A stretch of DNA of 14,621 nucleotides, taken from contig CAZFPO010000071.1 of assembly GCA_964521105.1 (NCBI GenBank), forward strand, positions 1 through 14,621, in the 5' to 3' direction. This DNA is from JAQUGA01 sp964521105 (lineage in GTDB: Bacteria > Bacteroidota > Bacteroidia > Bacteroidales > WCHB1-69). The notes beneath the pieces are model-generated. The model worked only from the letters and a program-made list of their open reading frames with translations. It did not search any database and had not been told where the DNA came from. Made by a program: the position numbers and the translations under genes. Below are positions 1 through 6,758 of the stretch, in pieces. Numbering within the stretch: position 1 is the first letter of the stretch; every line of letters starts with the position of its first letter.

Positions 1-320
1 AAAATTAATTATTATTTTTTCTTAGAAAAAATATTTTTAATTGTTTATGTATGTAGTTAAATATCAGTAAAATAAAATAAATATTTTGCTAAAGTTCTTA
101 ATGTTTTACAAGAATAATATGAATAATATAAATTTAATTAATTTATGATTCATGGAACAAATATATTTTTTTTAGTTAAGAACTGAATGTCAATTGATTT
201 ATTGTAAATTATTGTAGGATAATTAATAAGGAAATTAATATTGATAAAATATAAGTTGTTTTTGTAGCAAGTTTTATTATTTTTGCTAATAAATTTAGTA
301 TAAATTAAACTTATGAAACT
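1..320. other. AT-rich intergenic leader without a gene
   Basis: No reading frame of useful length is present. By my count GC is about 15% over bases 1-300, far below the genes around it. The only functional element I can support is the nhaD promoter near its right end. Several A/T-only near-palindromes are present (for example around 127-146), but at this composition they are expected by chance. Confidence 0.7.
256..285 (+). promoter_or_regulatory. Bacteroidota-type promoter for nhaD
   Basis: A TATTTTTG element (278-285, followed by C) fits the TAnnTTTG -7 consensus of the Bacteroidota primary sigma factor. A TTG at 256-258 lies 19 bases upstream, where the -33 element belongs. Transcription would start roughly 25-30 bases before the nhaD ATG. 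This is a motif match only. Confidence 0.5.
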
Positions 321-1733
321 ATGTTTTTATTAATGATTTTAGTTTTTGTTATTGGATATTTAATGATTGCATTAGAACATCCTTTAAAAATTGATAAAGC
401 AGCCTCTGCATTATTAATTGGAGTATTAACATGGCTTGTTTATATGATTGGAAGTAGCGATATTTTTAATTCGGGAGTTAGTGTTGCTTGGAATAATTAT
501 GTAGCTTCAAATCCGGATGCCAACACTCGCGAGGGAATGATACATTTTATATCCCATGTTCAAATTTTAGAAAGTTTGGGTGAAATTTCCGAAATTTTAT
601 TCTTTTTACTTGGAGCAATGACCATCGTTGAAATTGTCGACCGTCATGGTGGTTTTGAAATAATTACCAATAAAATCACCACATTAAACAAAGTTAAGTT
701 GTTGTGGATTTTAGCATTTTTGACTTTTTTTATGTCGGCTGTTTTAGATAATCTTACCACTACGATTGTTATGGTGGCATTATTACGAAAATTAGTTGCT
801 GATAAAGAAACAAGATGGTTTTATGCAGGAATTGTAATTTTAGCAGCTAATTCGGGTGGTGCTTTTTCACCCATTGGTGATGTTACAACTATAATGCTTT
901 GGATTGGTGGTCAAATAACTGCTGCAAAGGTAATAACTATGGTTTTTTTACCAAGTTTAGTTAGTATTTTAGTTCCTGTAATAATATTATCGTTTATAAT
1001 GAAAGGCGATTTAGAAAAGCCAACTATTTGCAATGATTCAAGCCATGGAGAAGAAACATCAAAAAAATTAAAATTATTTATTTTAATTTTGGGAGTTTCT
1101 GCATTACTTTTTGTGCCTGTTTTCAAAACCCTTACTCACTTACCACCTTATATGGGAATGTTACTAGGTTTAGGAGTTATGTGGGTTGTTACCGAAATTT
1201 TACATCATGGACGTGAAAATAAGAAGAAGCCTGGCTTGCAAGTAACTAAAATTCTTACTAATGTTGATGTTCCTACAGTTTTGTTCTTCTTAGGTATATT
1301 GTCTGCGGTTGCTAGTTTACAATCGGCAGGACAATTAAATTTACTTGGTGACTGGTTGAGAGATAATATTGGAAATGTATTTGGAATAGATATCGCTATA
1401 GGCATACTTTCATCAGTGGTTGATAATGTTCCTTTGGTTGCAGGTGCAATGGGAATGTATCCAATTAATTCTCCCGAGATGGTTCAGGCAGCTGTTGATC
1501 CCACGTATGCTCATTATTTTATTCAGGATGGTGTGTTTTGGGAATTCTTAGCCTATTGTGCGGGAACAGGTGGCAGTATTTTAATTATTGGATCTGCTGC
1601 AGGTGTTGCTGCTATGGGACTCGAAAAAATAGATTTCATTTGGTACTTGAAAAAAATATCGTGGATTGCCTTAGTTGGTTACTTAGCTGGGGCTGGTGTT
1701 TATTATTTACAAGCGATGATTGTTCATTATTAG
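321..1733 (+). CDS. nhaD: NhaD-type Na+/H+ antiporter
   Basis: This 470-residue polytopic inner-membrane protein belongs to the ion transporter (ArsB/NhaD) superfamily. NhaD proteins exchange cytoplasmic Na+ (or Li+) for external H+ and support salt and alkali tolerance. Two pseudo-symmetric halves are visible. The first has DNLTTT (143-148) and NSGGAFSPIGDVTT (177-190). The second has SSVVDNVPLV (364-373) and the glycine-rich GTGGSILIIGSAAG (415-428). The paired Asp-Asn motifs in broken helices are the expected ion-binding sites of this family. A long loop (about 46-85) follows the first helices, and a charged loop lies around 229-250. The full length matches the family. The ATG at 321 is chosen because the ATG at 313 opens a frame of only six codons. 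No clear Shine-Dalgarno is seen. The gene stands alone between its own promoter and a terminator. ArsB or a dicarboxylate carrier is less likely given the NhaD-like motifs. Confidence 0.9.
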   Translation: MFLLMILVFVIGYLMIALEHPLKIDKAASALLIGVLTWLVYMIGSSDIFNSGVSVAWNNYVASNPDANTREGMIHFISHVQILESLGEISEILFFLLGAMTIVEIVDRHGGFEIITNKITTLNKVKLLWILAFLTFFMSAVLDNLTTTIVMVALLRKLVADKETRWFYAGIVILAANSGGAFSPIGDVTTIMLWIGGQITAAKVITMVFLPSLVSILVPVIILSFIMKGDLEKPTICNDSSHGEETSKKLKLFILILGVSALLFVPVFKTLTHLPPYMGMLLGLGVMWVVTEILHHGRENKKKPGLQVTKILTNVDVPTVLFFLGILSAVASLQSAGQLNLLGDWLRDNIGNVFGIDIAIGILSSVVDNVPLVAGAMGMYPINSPEMVQAAVDPTYAHYFIQDGVFWEFLAYCAGTGGSILIIGSAAGVAAMGLEKIDFIWYLKKISWIALVGYLAGAGVYYLQAMIVHY

Positions 1734-1767
1734 TGTCAAAATAATTATTAATGATACTCAATAAAGG

Positions 1768-1800
1768 AAAGAGAGATGTAAAAAACCTCTCTTTTTTTTT
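1768..1800 (+). terminator. Rho-independent terminator after nhaD
   Basis: An 8-bp perfect stem (AAAGAGAG at 1768-1775 with CTCTCTTT at 1787-1794) and an 11-base A-rich loop are followed by an uninterrupted T run to 1800. It lies 35 bases after the nhaD stop and isolates nhaD from the next gene. Confidence 0.85.
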
Positions 1801-1822
1801 AATTACAAAATTCTTAAAATAA

Positions 1823-1855
1823 TTTTAAGTACAATAAATAATATTTATAAATTTG
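1823..1855 (+). promoter_or_regulatory. Putative promoter for the DUF5606 gene
   Basis: TAAATTTG at 1848-1855 (followed by C) matches the Bacteroidota -7 consensus TAnnTTTG. It lies 19 bases before the ATG at 1875, so the 5' leader would be short. The -33 element is weak (TTTT at 1823-1826). Confidence 0.5.
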
Positions 1856-1874
1856 CACTACTAAAAAAATATTT

Positions 1875-2312
1875 ATGAAACTAAATGAAATTTTAACTAT
1901 TGTTGGTAAAAGTGGACTACACAAGCTTGTGAGTAAGTCAAAAAGTGGAATTATTGTAGAGTCGCTTATTGATAATAAGCGTTTCCCTGTGTTTGGAACA
2001 GATAGGGTTAGTACATTAGAAGAAATTACGATGTTTGGTAATTCAGAGGATTTACAGCTTAAAACTATTTTTAAAAACATATTTGATTTAGAAAAAGGTG
2101 GCAAAGCAATCGATTCAAAATCAAGCAATGAGGAATTGAAAAAGTATATGTTGAAAATTTTTCCCGATTACAATACTGAAAAGGTGTATGTTTCTGATAT
2201 GAAAAAATTGTTCTCATGGTACAATCAACTCTTAGAAAAAAAGATGTTAAATTTCGATGATGAAACGACTGAGGTGGTTGAAAAGGAGGAAATTTCATCT
2301 GGTAATGAATAA
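1875..2312 (+). CDS. DUF5606 domain-containing protein
   Basis: This 145-residue soluble protein has no signal peptide or membrane segment. Residues 1-75 match the DUF5606 family as I recall it: the opening MKLNEILTIVGKSGLHKLVS, the basic strand region SKSGIIVESLIDNKR, then FPVFGTDRVSTLEEITMF. The family is conserved across Bacteroidota and has no assigned biochemical role. The N-terminal part looks like a small beta-rich domain. The C-terminal part (about 80-130) is helical, and the last 15 residues are acidic and probably disordered. The gene has its own promoter and a strong terminator, so it is a monocistronic unit between nhaD and pyrKD. Its presence supports the Bacteroidota assignment but says nothing about pyrimidine metabolism. 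The function is unknown. Confidence 0.85.
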   Translation: MKLNEILTIVGKSGLHKLVSKSKSGIIVESLIDNKRFPVFGTDRVSTLEEITMFGNSEDLQLKTIFKNIFDLEKGGKAIDSKSSNEELKKYMLKIFPDYNTEKVYVSDMKKLFSWYNQLLEKKMLNFDDETTEVVEKEEISSGNE

Positions 2313-2318
2313 TTTATT

Positions 2319-2345
2319 AAGTCCGCTTTTGCGGACTTTTTTATT
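2319..2345 (+). terminator. Rho-independent terminator after the DUF5606 gene
   Basis: A perfect 8-bp GC-containing stem (AAGTCCGC at 2319-2326, GCGGACTT at 2331-2338) with a TTTT loop runs into a T-rich tail. It lies seven bases after the stop codon and only about 25 bases before the pyrK start. It is the strongest terminator in the window. Confidence 0.93.
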
Positions 2346-2369
2346 TTAATTAAAATTTGATTGACAAAA

Positions 2370-3131
2370 ATGAAAAAAAAAATTGAAAACCTAATAATTA
2401 AAAGTATTCAGCAAATTAACGATGAACATTTTGTAATAAAAGTTAAGTTTGAAGAGTCTTTAGTAGATATTAATCCAGGACAATTTGTTAATGCTGAAGT
2501 ATTAGGTTCAAAAAATACATTTTTACGCCGACCAATTAGTGTTCATGATATTGAAAATAGTTTGATGCATCTTTTTGTAAAAATTGTTGGCGATGGAACA
2601 AAAGCATTGTCGAAATTAAAAGATGGCGATTTGCTAAATTTAGTTTATCCACTTGGAAATAAATTCAGTTATGAAAACACAAAAAAACCTTTATTAATTG
2701 GTGGAGGGTGTGGAGTCGCTCCATTACTTTATTTAGCTCGAAAAATAAGTGAATTAGGCATAAAGCCAGATATTTTAATAGGTGCTCGTTCTTCAAAAAA
2801 TATTTTCATACTTGATAAATACCAACAATTTGGAAATGTATTCACAATTACCGATGATGGTTCACATGGTGAAAAAGGAATAGTAACTTCGCACTCATTA
2901 TTTAAAAAAATATCTAATTATGATAAAATTTTTGTTTGTGGACCAGAACCCATGATGAAGGCAGTTGGTAAAATAGCCCTCGAAAATAAGATTGATTGCG
3001 AAGTTTCGCTTGAAAATATGATGGCTTGTGGAATTGGTGCTTGTTTATGTTGCGTAACGGATACAATTAATGGAAATCAATGTGTGTGTACTGAAGGACC
3101 AGTGTTTAATGTAAAAGATTTAAAATGGTAG
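2370..3131 (+). CDS. pyrK: Dihydroorotate dehydrogenase B, electron transfer subunit
   Basis: PyrK carries FAD and a [2Fe-2S] cluster and passes electrons from dihydroorotate (oxidised by PyrD) to NAD+, in the fourth step of UMP synthesis. Using the ATG at 2370 the protein has 253 residues, normal for the family; a TTG three codons upstream is possible but less likely. The FAD-binding barrel contains RRPIS (53-57). The NAD-binding half has the GGGCGVAP loop (111-118) and VCGPEPMM (about 189-196). The C-terminal cluster motif provides Cys220, Cys225, Cys228 and Cys240 in C-x4-C-x2-C-x11-C, ending in the family signature EGPVF. The last 7 bases overlap pyrD, so the two subunits are probably translationally coupled. 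No convincing promoter fits between the upstream terminator and the start; an imperfect -7-like TAAAATTTG lies just before it. Confidence 0.95.
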   Translation: MKKKIENLIIKSIQQINDEHFVIKVKFEESLVDINPGQFVNAEVLGSKNTFLRRPISVHDIENSLMHLFVKIVGDGTKALSKLKDGDLLNLVYPLGNKFSYENTKKPLLIGGGCGVAPLLYLARKISELGIKPDILIGARSSKNIFILDKYQQFGNVFTITDDGSHGEKGIVTSHSLFKKISNYDKIFVCGPEPMMKAVGKIALENKIDCEVSLENMMACGIGACLCCVTDTINGNQCVCTEGPVFNVKDLKW

Positions 3132-4036
3132 ATTTAAGTGTAAATATTAACAGACTAGAATTTAAAAATCCAGTATTAACTGCATCTGGAACATTTGGTT
3201 ACGGTACTGAATTCGATGATTTTATAGATGTTTCGGCTTTAGGTGGCATAATTGTAAAAGGGACAACATTGCATCATCGCGAAGGAAATCCATATCCCAG
3301 AATGGCGGAAACGCCTTCGGGCATGCTCAATGCAGTAGGATTGCAAAACAAAGGAGTGGATTATTTTATTGAAAAAATTTATCCCGAAATCAGAAAATAT
3401 AATACAAATATCATTGTTAATGTATCTGGGTCGCAAGTTGATGATTATGTTAAGGTTGCTGAAAAATTAAATGATTTAGATGATATTCCAGCAATAGAGC
3501 TTAATATTTCGTGTCCAAATGTAAAAGAAGGAGGAATGGCTTTTGGAACCTCTTGTGCATCGGCTCAAAGAGTTATTTCGGCTGTAAGGAATGTTTATAA
3601 AAAAGTTCTAATAGTAAAATTATCGCCGAATGTTACAGACATTGCTTCCATAGCAAAAACTGCCGAAGATAATGGAGCAGATGCTGTTTCGCTTATCAAT
3701 ACTTTATTGGGAATGGCTATTGATGCCGAAACACGTAAACCAATATTATCCACTGTAACGGGAGGTTTATCTGGTCCGGCAGTAAAACCAGTTGCATTAC
3801 GAATGGTTTGGCAAGTGAGCAAAGTAGTCAAAATTCCTATAATTGGTCTTGGCGGTATTATGAATGCGAAAGATGTTATTGAGTTTTTCCTAGCAGGTGC
3901 TTCTGCCATTCAAATTGGAACAGCAAATTTTATTGATCCTGCAATTAGTGTAAAAATTATTGATGGAATTGTGGAATATATGAACCGTCATGGGTTTAAT
4001 AAAGTGTCTGATTTAGTAGGGAAAATGGACTATTAA
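3125..4036 (+). CDS. pyrD: Dihydroorotate dehydrogenase B, catalytic subunit
   Basis: This 303-residue cytosolic TIM-barrel flavoprotein (class 1B) oxidises dihydroorotate to orotate with FMN, handing electrons to PyrK. Visible family features are the opening LEFKNPVLTASGTFGYG, the substrate/FMN region PSGMLNAVGLQN (about 64-75), and NISCPNVKEGG (127-137), in which Cys130 is the expected catalytic base of class 1 enzymes. Others are KLSPNVTD, the FMN phosphate-binding segments GGLSGPAVKP and IGLGGI, and the C-terminal AGASAIQIGTANF. The length is normal and no key residue is missing. The ATG overlaps the end of pyrK by 7 bases, the usual arrangement for the heterotetrameric PyrK2D2 enzyme. 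The stop codon lies one base from the stop of the convergent DUF2007 gene. Dependence on NAD rather than quinone fits an anaerobic lifestyle. Confidence 0.97.
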   Translation: MVDLSVNINRLEFKNPVLTASGTFGYGTEFDDFIDVSALGGIIVKGTTLHHREGNPYPRMAETPSGMLNAVGLQNKGVDYFIEKIYPEIRKYNTNIIVNVSGSQVDDYVKVAEKLNDLDDIPAIELNISCPNVKEGGMAFGTSCASAQRVISAVRNVYKKVLIVKLSPNVTDIASIAKTAEDNGADAVSLINTLLGMAIDAETRKPILSTVTGGLSGPAVKPVALRMVWQVSKVVKIPIIGLGGIMNAKDVIEFFLAGASAIQIGTANFIDPAISVKIIDGIVEYMNRHGFNKVSDLVGKMDY

Positions 4037-4037
4037 A

Positions 4038-4301
4038 TCATTCATCTGTGTTTTCAATGTTATCTGGGATGTCGCTGGAATAATCGTTGTTTAATATTAT
4101 TTTGGCTCTTTCGAAGTCTTCTTCTTTTATCATTACTTTTATTCCACCTACTGCAGCATCTAAAAACGGATTTATTGAAACAATGTTTTCATCATACAAA
4201 AAACATTCAATACCTTCGCTTTCGAATTTGTTAACCAACATATGTGCATCGATGGTGTTGGAGAAAACTTGAAAAACAACCAATCTTTGATTACTGTTCA
4301 T
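4038..4301 (-). CDS. DUF2007 family protein
   Basis: This 87-residue protein belongs to the DUF2007 'putative signal transducing protein' family. The pattern is typical: a first strand (LVVFQVFSNTIDAHM), a helix containing LVNKFESEGIECFLYDENI that reads across two chains or proteins in related folds, then GGIKVMIKEEDFERAKIIL and an acidic tail. The fold resembles the ferredoxin-like regulatory domains related to PII, but no ligand is known. The start ATG lies 3 bases after the stop of the upstream adenylate kinase-like gene, so it is the last gene of the hpt operon. It is convergent with pyrD and separated from it by one base. A regulatory role in nucleotide metabolism is only a guess from position. 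Confidence 0.8.
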   Translation of the reverse strand: MNSNQRLVVFQVFSNTIDAHMLVNKFESEGIECFLYDENIVSINPFLDAAVGGIKVMIKEEDFERAKIILNNDYSSDIPDNIENTDE

Positions 4302-4304
4302 TTT

Positions 4305-4886
4305 TTAAAGTTTTGATAAATAATGATTTATGCTTTTAAATATTTTTTCAGATACCTCTTTAATTGGAGCATCGGTTGATATAGGAATTAATTTCCCCTT
4401 TGCCATATAGTATTCGGTGAGTACATGCGTTAAATCGTAATAGTTTAACATTCTTTTGAAAAAAGAAAACTCGGTATCGTCTGCTCTGCCATCTTTAGCT
4501 CGTTTTTGCATGCGTTTAAACAAAATATCTTCGGGAGCGTGTAAATAAAATACAACATCACACCGGATGTTATGTTTTGATATGTATTTTTTGATTAATT
4601 CGGCTTGAGGTAAGGTTCTGGGTACACCGTCTAATAAAAAGCCTTTTACGTTTTTATTTTGTTGAATATGCTTATAAAGCATTTTTAGGGTGATACTATC
4701 AGGTACTAGATTGCCATTGTTGATAAGCATTTTTGCTAGAATACCCATGGGTGTTTCAATTTCCATTTCACGACGAAAAAGTTCGCCAGTTGAAACATGC
4801 ATTAAACCAAATTCTTTAGCAATAAGGTTTGAGTGAGTCCCTTTTCCACTGCAAGGAGGTCCAATCAATATAATGTTAAAATCCAT
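4305..4886 (-). CDS. Single-domain adenylate kinase-like NMP kinase
   Basis: This 193-residue P-loop kinase has the adenylate kinase fold and a short LID without zinc-binding cysteines. It would transfer phosphate between ATP and a nucleoside monophosphate. The Walker A loop is GPPCSGKGT (9-17). The NMP-binding segment reads VSTGELFRRE, with Glu where adenylate kinases usually have Asp. The LLDGVPRT motif keeps the Asp and the AMP-binding Arg but has Val in place of Phe/Tyr. The LID has GRADDTEF, keeping the conserved Arg-x-Asp-Asp. All catalytic groups therefore appear present, although the sequence is more divergent than the first domain of its upstream neighbour. It starts 10 bases after that gene and ends 3 bases before the DUF2007 gene, in the hpt operon. 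It may be a second adenylate kinase or a kinase with altered NMP preference. The symbol adk is withheld because it is unclear which module is the housekeeping enzyme. Confidence 0.85.
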   Translation of the reverse strand: MDFNIILIGPPCSGKGTHSNLIAKEFGLMHVSTGELFRREMEIETPMGILAKMLINNGNLVPDSITLKMLYKHIQQNKNVKGFLLDGVPRTLPQAELIKKYISKHNIRCDVVFYLHAPEDILFKRMQKRAKDGRADDTEFSFFKRMLNYYDLTHVLTEYYMAKGKLIPISTDAPIKEVSEKIFKSINHYLSKL

Positions 4887-4896
4887 TCAATTTAAG

Positions 4897-6066
4897 TTAT
4901 CTTATTTTTTTGAACCATTTTTCAACTACGATAGACAATCGATCGTATACTTCGTTTTCATTACCAATGCCATCAACCAAGGTGTATTTATTTAATTTTT
5001 TATAGTATTCTATAACGGGCTTAGTTTTTGTCTCATATTCTTCCATTCGACGGATGATTAAATCAGTTTCGGTGTCGTAAGTTCTGCGTTTAGGTGTTTT
5101 TGCTCTCACCGATAGTCGTTTAAAACATTCTAACATTGGCACATCTAAGTTTATAGCAAGATTTACCGAAGAAGACGAACGCATTAACATGCCATCAAGA
5201 ATATATGCCTGAACGATTGTACGAGGAAATCCTTTAAAGATAAAGCCTTGAGTGTTTGGGTGTAGTTTTATCTCTTTCTCAAGCATTTGAATAATTATTT
5301 CATCGGGAACATTTAATCCTGTTTCGAGATAAGGTATCACTTTTTTTCCAAGCTCAGTGTCATTTTTAACTTCACTTCTTAATAGATGCCCTGAGGAAAT
5401 ATAGGCTAAATTATATTTTTTTGCAAGCAAATGACCTTGAGAACCTTTTCCTCCTCCAGGTCGTCCAATAATTACAACGTTAAGCAATGTTTTTCTAAGT
5501 TCTTCTTCAATGGCATTATTTAATCGTTCAGAAATTTCTTCAATATCACCAACACCATCAATGGAAATGTATTTTTTTCGTTCCTTATAAAAATCGGCAA
5601 CAGGAATTGTTTTGTCTTCATACTCTTTTAATCTAAACATCACAACTTCGTGTGTGTCGTCGGTTCTGCCCGAAACTTGAGCTCTACTTATTAAGCGATT
5701 GTAAAGAATTTCTTTCGGTGCTTCGAGGCTAAGCATGCAGGTTAACGAAGTGTTTAATCGAAGCAATAATCCATCTAAAATATATGCTTGTACTAATGTT
5801 CGAGGAAATCCATCAAATAAAAATCCATTTGCATTTGGATTCATTTTAATTTTATCCTCAATAATTTGAACAATAATTTCATCGGATACTAATTCACCAC
5901 GTGCAATAATGCTTTTAGCTTTAATTCCAATTTCGGTATCGTTTGCAATTTCCTGACGTAATATGTCGCCTGTGGATAGATGAACTAAGTTATATCTTTC
6001 GGCAAGATATTTTGATTGAGTTCCTTTGCCAGCACCAGGTGCTCCAAAAATAGCAATGTTTAGCAT
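4897..6066 (-). CDS. adk: Tandem two-domain adenylate kinase fusion
   Basis: The 389 residues form two complete adenylate kinase domains (about 1-190 and 194-389), twice the usual length. Domain 1 is canonical: GAPGAGKGT (8-16), LSTGDILR (30-37), LFDGFPRT (83-90), short LID GRTDDT (133-138) and the following Arg145. It should catalyse ATP + AMP = 2 ADP. Domain 2 keeps the P-loop lysine (GRPGGGKGSQ, 201-210; Lys207) and the AMP-site Arg of GFPRT (Arg282). It has ISSGHLLR (Ser-Gly-His for Thr-Gly-Asp, 223-230), IFKGFPRT (Lys278 for the conserved Asp) and RTYDT (Tyr330 for the first Asp of the LID pair). The second domain may therefore bind nucleotide while catalysing poorly. It begins LLNVVIIG without its own Met, so this is a true fusion rather than two genes misread. 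The gene starts 10 bases after hpt and precedes the third module by 10 bases. The symbol adk is given on the strength of domain 1. Confidence 0.9.
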   Translation of the reverse strand: MLNIAIFGAPGAGKGTQSKYLAERYNLVHLSTGDILRQEIANDTEIGIKAKSIIARGELVSDEIIVQIIEDKIKMNPNANGFLFDGFPRTLVQAYILDGLLLRLNTSLTCMLSLEAPKEILYNRLISRAQVSGRTDDTHEVVMFRLKEYEDKTIPVADFYKERKKYISIDGVGDIEEISERLNNAIEEELRKTLLNVVIIGRPGGGKGSQGHLLAKKYNLAYISSGHLLRSEVKNDTELGKKVIPYLETGLNVPDEIIIQMLEKEIKLHPNTQGFIFKGFPRTIVQAYILDGMLMRSSSSVNLAINLDVPMLECFKRLSVRAKTPKRRTYDTETDLIIRRMEEYETKTKPVIEYYKKLNKYTLVDGIGNENEVYDRLSIVVEKWFKKIR

Positions 6067-6076
6067 TTTATATATT

Positions 6077-6613
6077 TTAGTCTATTACTTGATATATGTC
6101 TTTATAATTTCTTCCAATTTCATCGTAATCTAAACCATAACCAACTATAAATTTATTTGGAATTCGAAGAGCTACATAATCAATGGGAGTTGATTTTTTG
6201 TATGCTTCTTCTTTAAAAGTCATAGTTGCAATTTTTATGCTTGAAGGTTGTTGTGTGTTTAATTGCTTGATTAACGTTTCGATAGTTAAACCTGTGTCAA
6301 CAATATCTTCAACTATAATAATGTCTTTGTTTTTGACGCTGTTTTTTAACCCAATTAAAGTAGTTACTTCATTGGTAGAACTCATTCCATCATACGAAGA
6401 AACCTTTATACAACTAACTTCACAATCGATAGTTAACTGCTTTAATAAATCACTAGCAAACATAATGGCTCCATTAAGAACAACTAATAAAAGAGGCGTT
6501 TTACCCTTATAATCACAATTAATTTTATTTGCTACTTCGTGAACTGCTTTGTCAATCACTTCTGAGGATATATATTTTACAAAGCGTTTGTCTTTTAAAG
6601 TAATTTCTTCCAT
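6077..6613 (-). CDS. hpt: Hypoxanthine phosphoribosyltransferase
   Basis: Hpt converts hypoxanthine or guanine plus PRPP to IMP or GMP plus pyrophosphate, in cytoplasmic purine salvage. The 178-residue length is normal. The PRPP-binding loop is IIIVEDIVDTGLT (98-110), with the acidic pair Glu102-Asp103. Upstream, VVLNGAIMFASDLL (44-57) is the pyrophosphate-binding loop, and VSSYDGMSST (71-80) is the flexible active-site loop with the conserved Ser-Tyr. Near the C-terminus, the purine-contacting FIVGYGLDYDEIGRN segment is intact. The ATG at 6613 is chosen; a TTG nine bases upstream (6622) would add only MIT. It leads the operon hpt / double adenylate kinase / adenylate kinase-like / DUF2007, with 10-base gaps, under a good promoter. 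Hpt next to adk is common in Bacteroidota, and fused versions exist in some lineages. Confidence 0.95.
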   Translation of the reverse strand: MEEITLKDKRFVKYISSEVIDKAVHEVANKINCDYKGKTPLLLVVLNGAIMFASDLLKQLTIDCEVSCIKVSSYDGMSSTNEVTTLIGLKNSVKNKDIIIVEDIVDTGLTIETLIKQLNTQQPSSIKIATMTFKEEAYKKSTPIDYVALRIPNKFIVGYGLDYDEIGRNYKDIYQVID

Positions 6614-6629
6614 AGTAATCAATTTTGAG

Positions 6630-6661
6630 CAAACCTACAATTTTTTAATGAAATAAACAAA
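6630..6661 (-). promoter_or_regulatory. Bacteroidota-type promoter of the hpt operon
   Basis: Read on the minus strand, TTTG (6661-6658) is followed after 20 bases by TAGGTTTG (6637-6630) and then C. This fits the TTTG / TAnnTTTG consensus and spacing well. It is the best promoter match in the window. The transcript would have a leader of only about 10-15 bases before the hpt ATG. Confidence 0.7.
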
Positions 6662-6695
6662 TTTTTAGAAATACGATTGTTTGGTATGTATAATG

Positions 6696-6714
6696 ATTTG
6701 AGTGTAGCTCAAAT
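6696..6714. repeat. Inverted repeat between hpt and the prsW gene
   Basis: ATTTGAG (6696-6702) and CTCAAAT (6708-6714) form a perfect 7-bp inverted repeat around a 5-base centre. It lies in the divergent intergenic region, upstream of the hpt -33 box and about 45 bases before the prsW ATG. It could be an operator or a weak hairpin. Chance is not excluded in such AT-rich DNA. Confidence 0.4.
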
Positions 6715-6758
6715 TTTCATAATTCAATAAAAATGCATTTCTTTGTAAAAAAAACAAT

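Noticed and set aside
127..146. A/T near-palindrome in the left intergenic region as an operator or origin element.
   Set aside because: It is imperfect and consists only of A and T in DNA of about 15% GC, where such patterns arise by chance.
1814..2128. Minus-strand open frame of 104 codons across the DUF5606 gene start.
   Set aside because: It is antisense to the DUF5606 coding region and its promoter, with no family resemblance.
3595..3909. Minus-strand open frame of 104 codons inside pyrD.
   Set aside because: It is antisense to conserved pyrD motifs; its low-complexity residues mirror the pyrD codons.
4897..6066. The double-length kinase could be two separate adk genes joined by a sequencing error.
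   Set aside because: The frame is continuous. There is no stop, no Met and no frameshift scar at the junction (about residues 186-196), and domain 2 starts directly with its first strand. A fusion is the simplest reading.
6183..6512. Open frame of 109 codons on the plus strand inside hpt.
   Set aside because: It is fully antisense to a well-conserved hpt gene, has no recognisable domain, and is explained by the codon composition of the opposite strand.
6696..6714. Inverted repeat read as a rho-independent terminator.
   Set aside because: The stem is AT-rich with only two G-C pairs, only four T follow, and no gene ends nearby on either strand.
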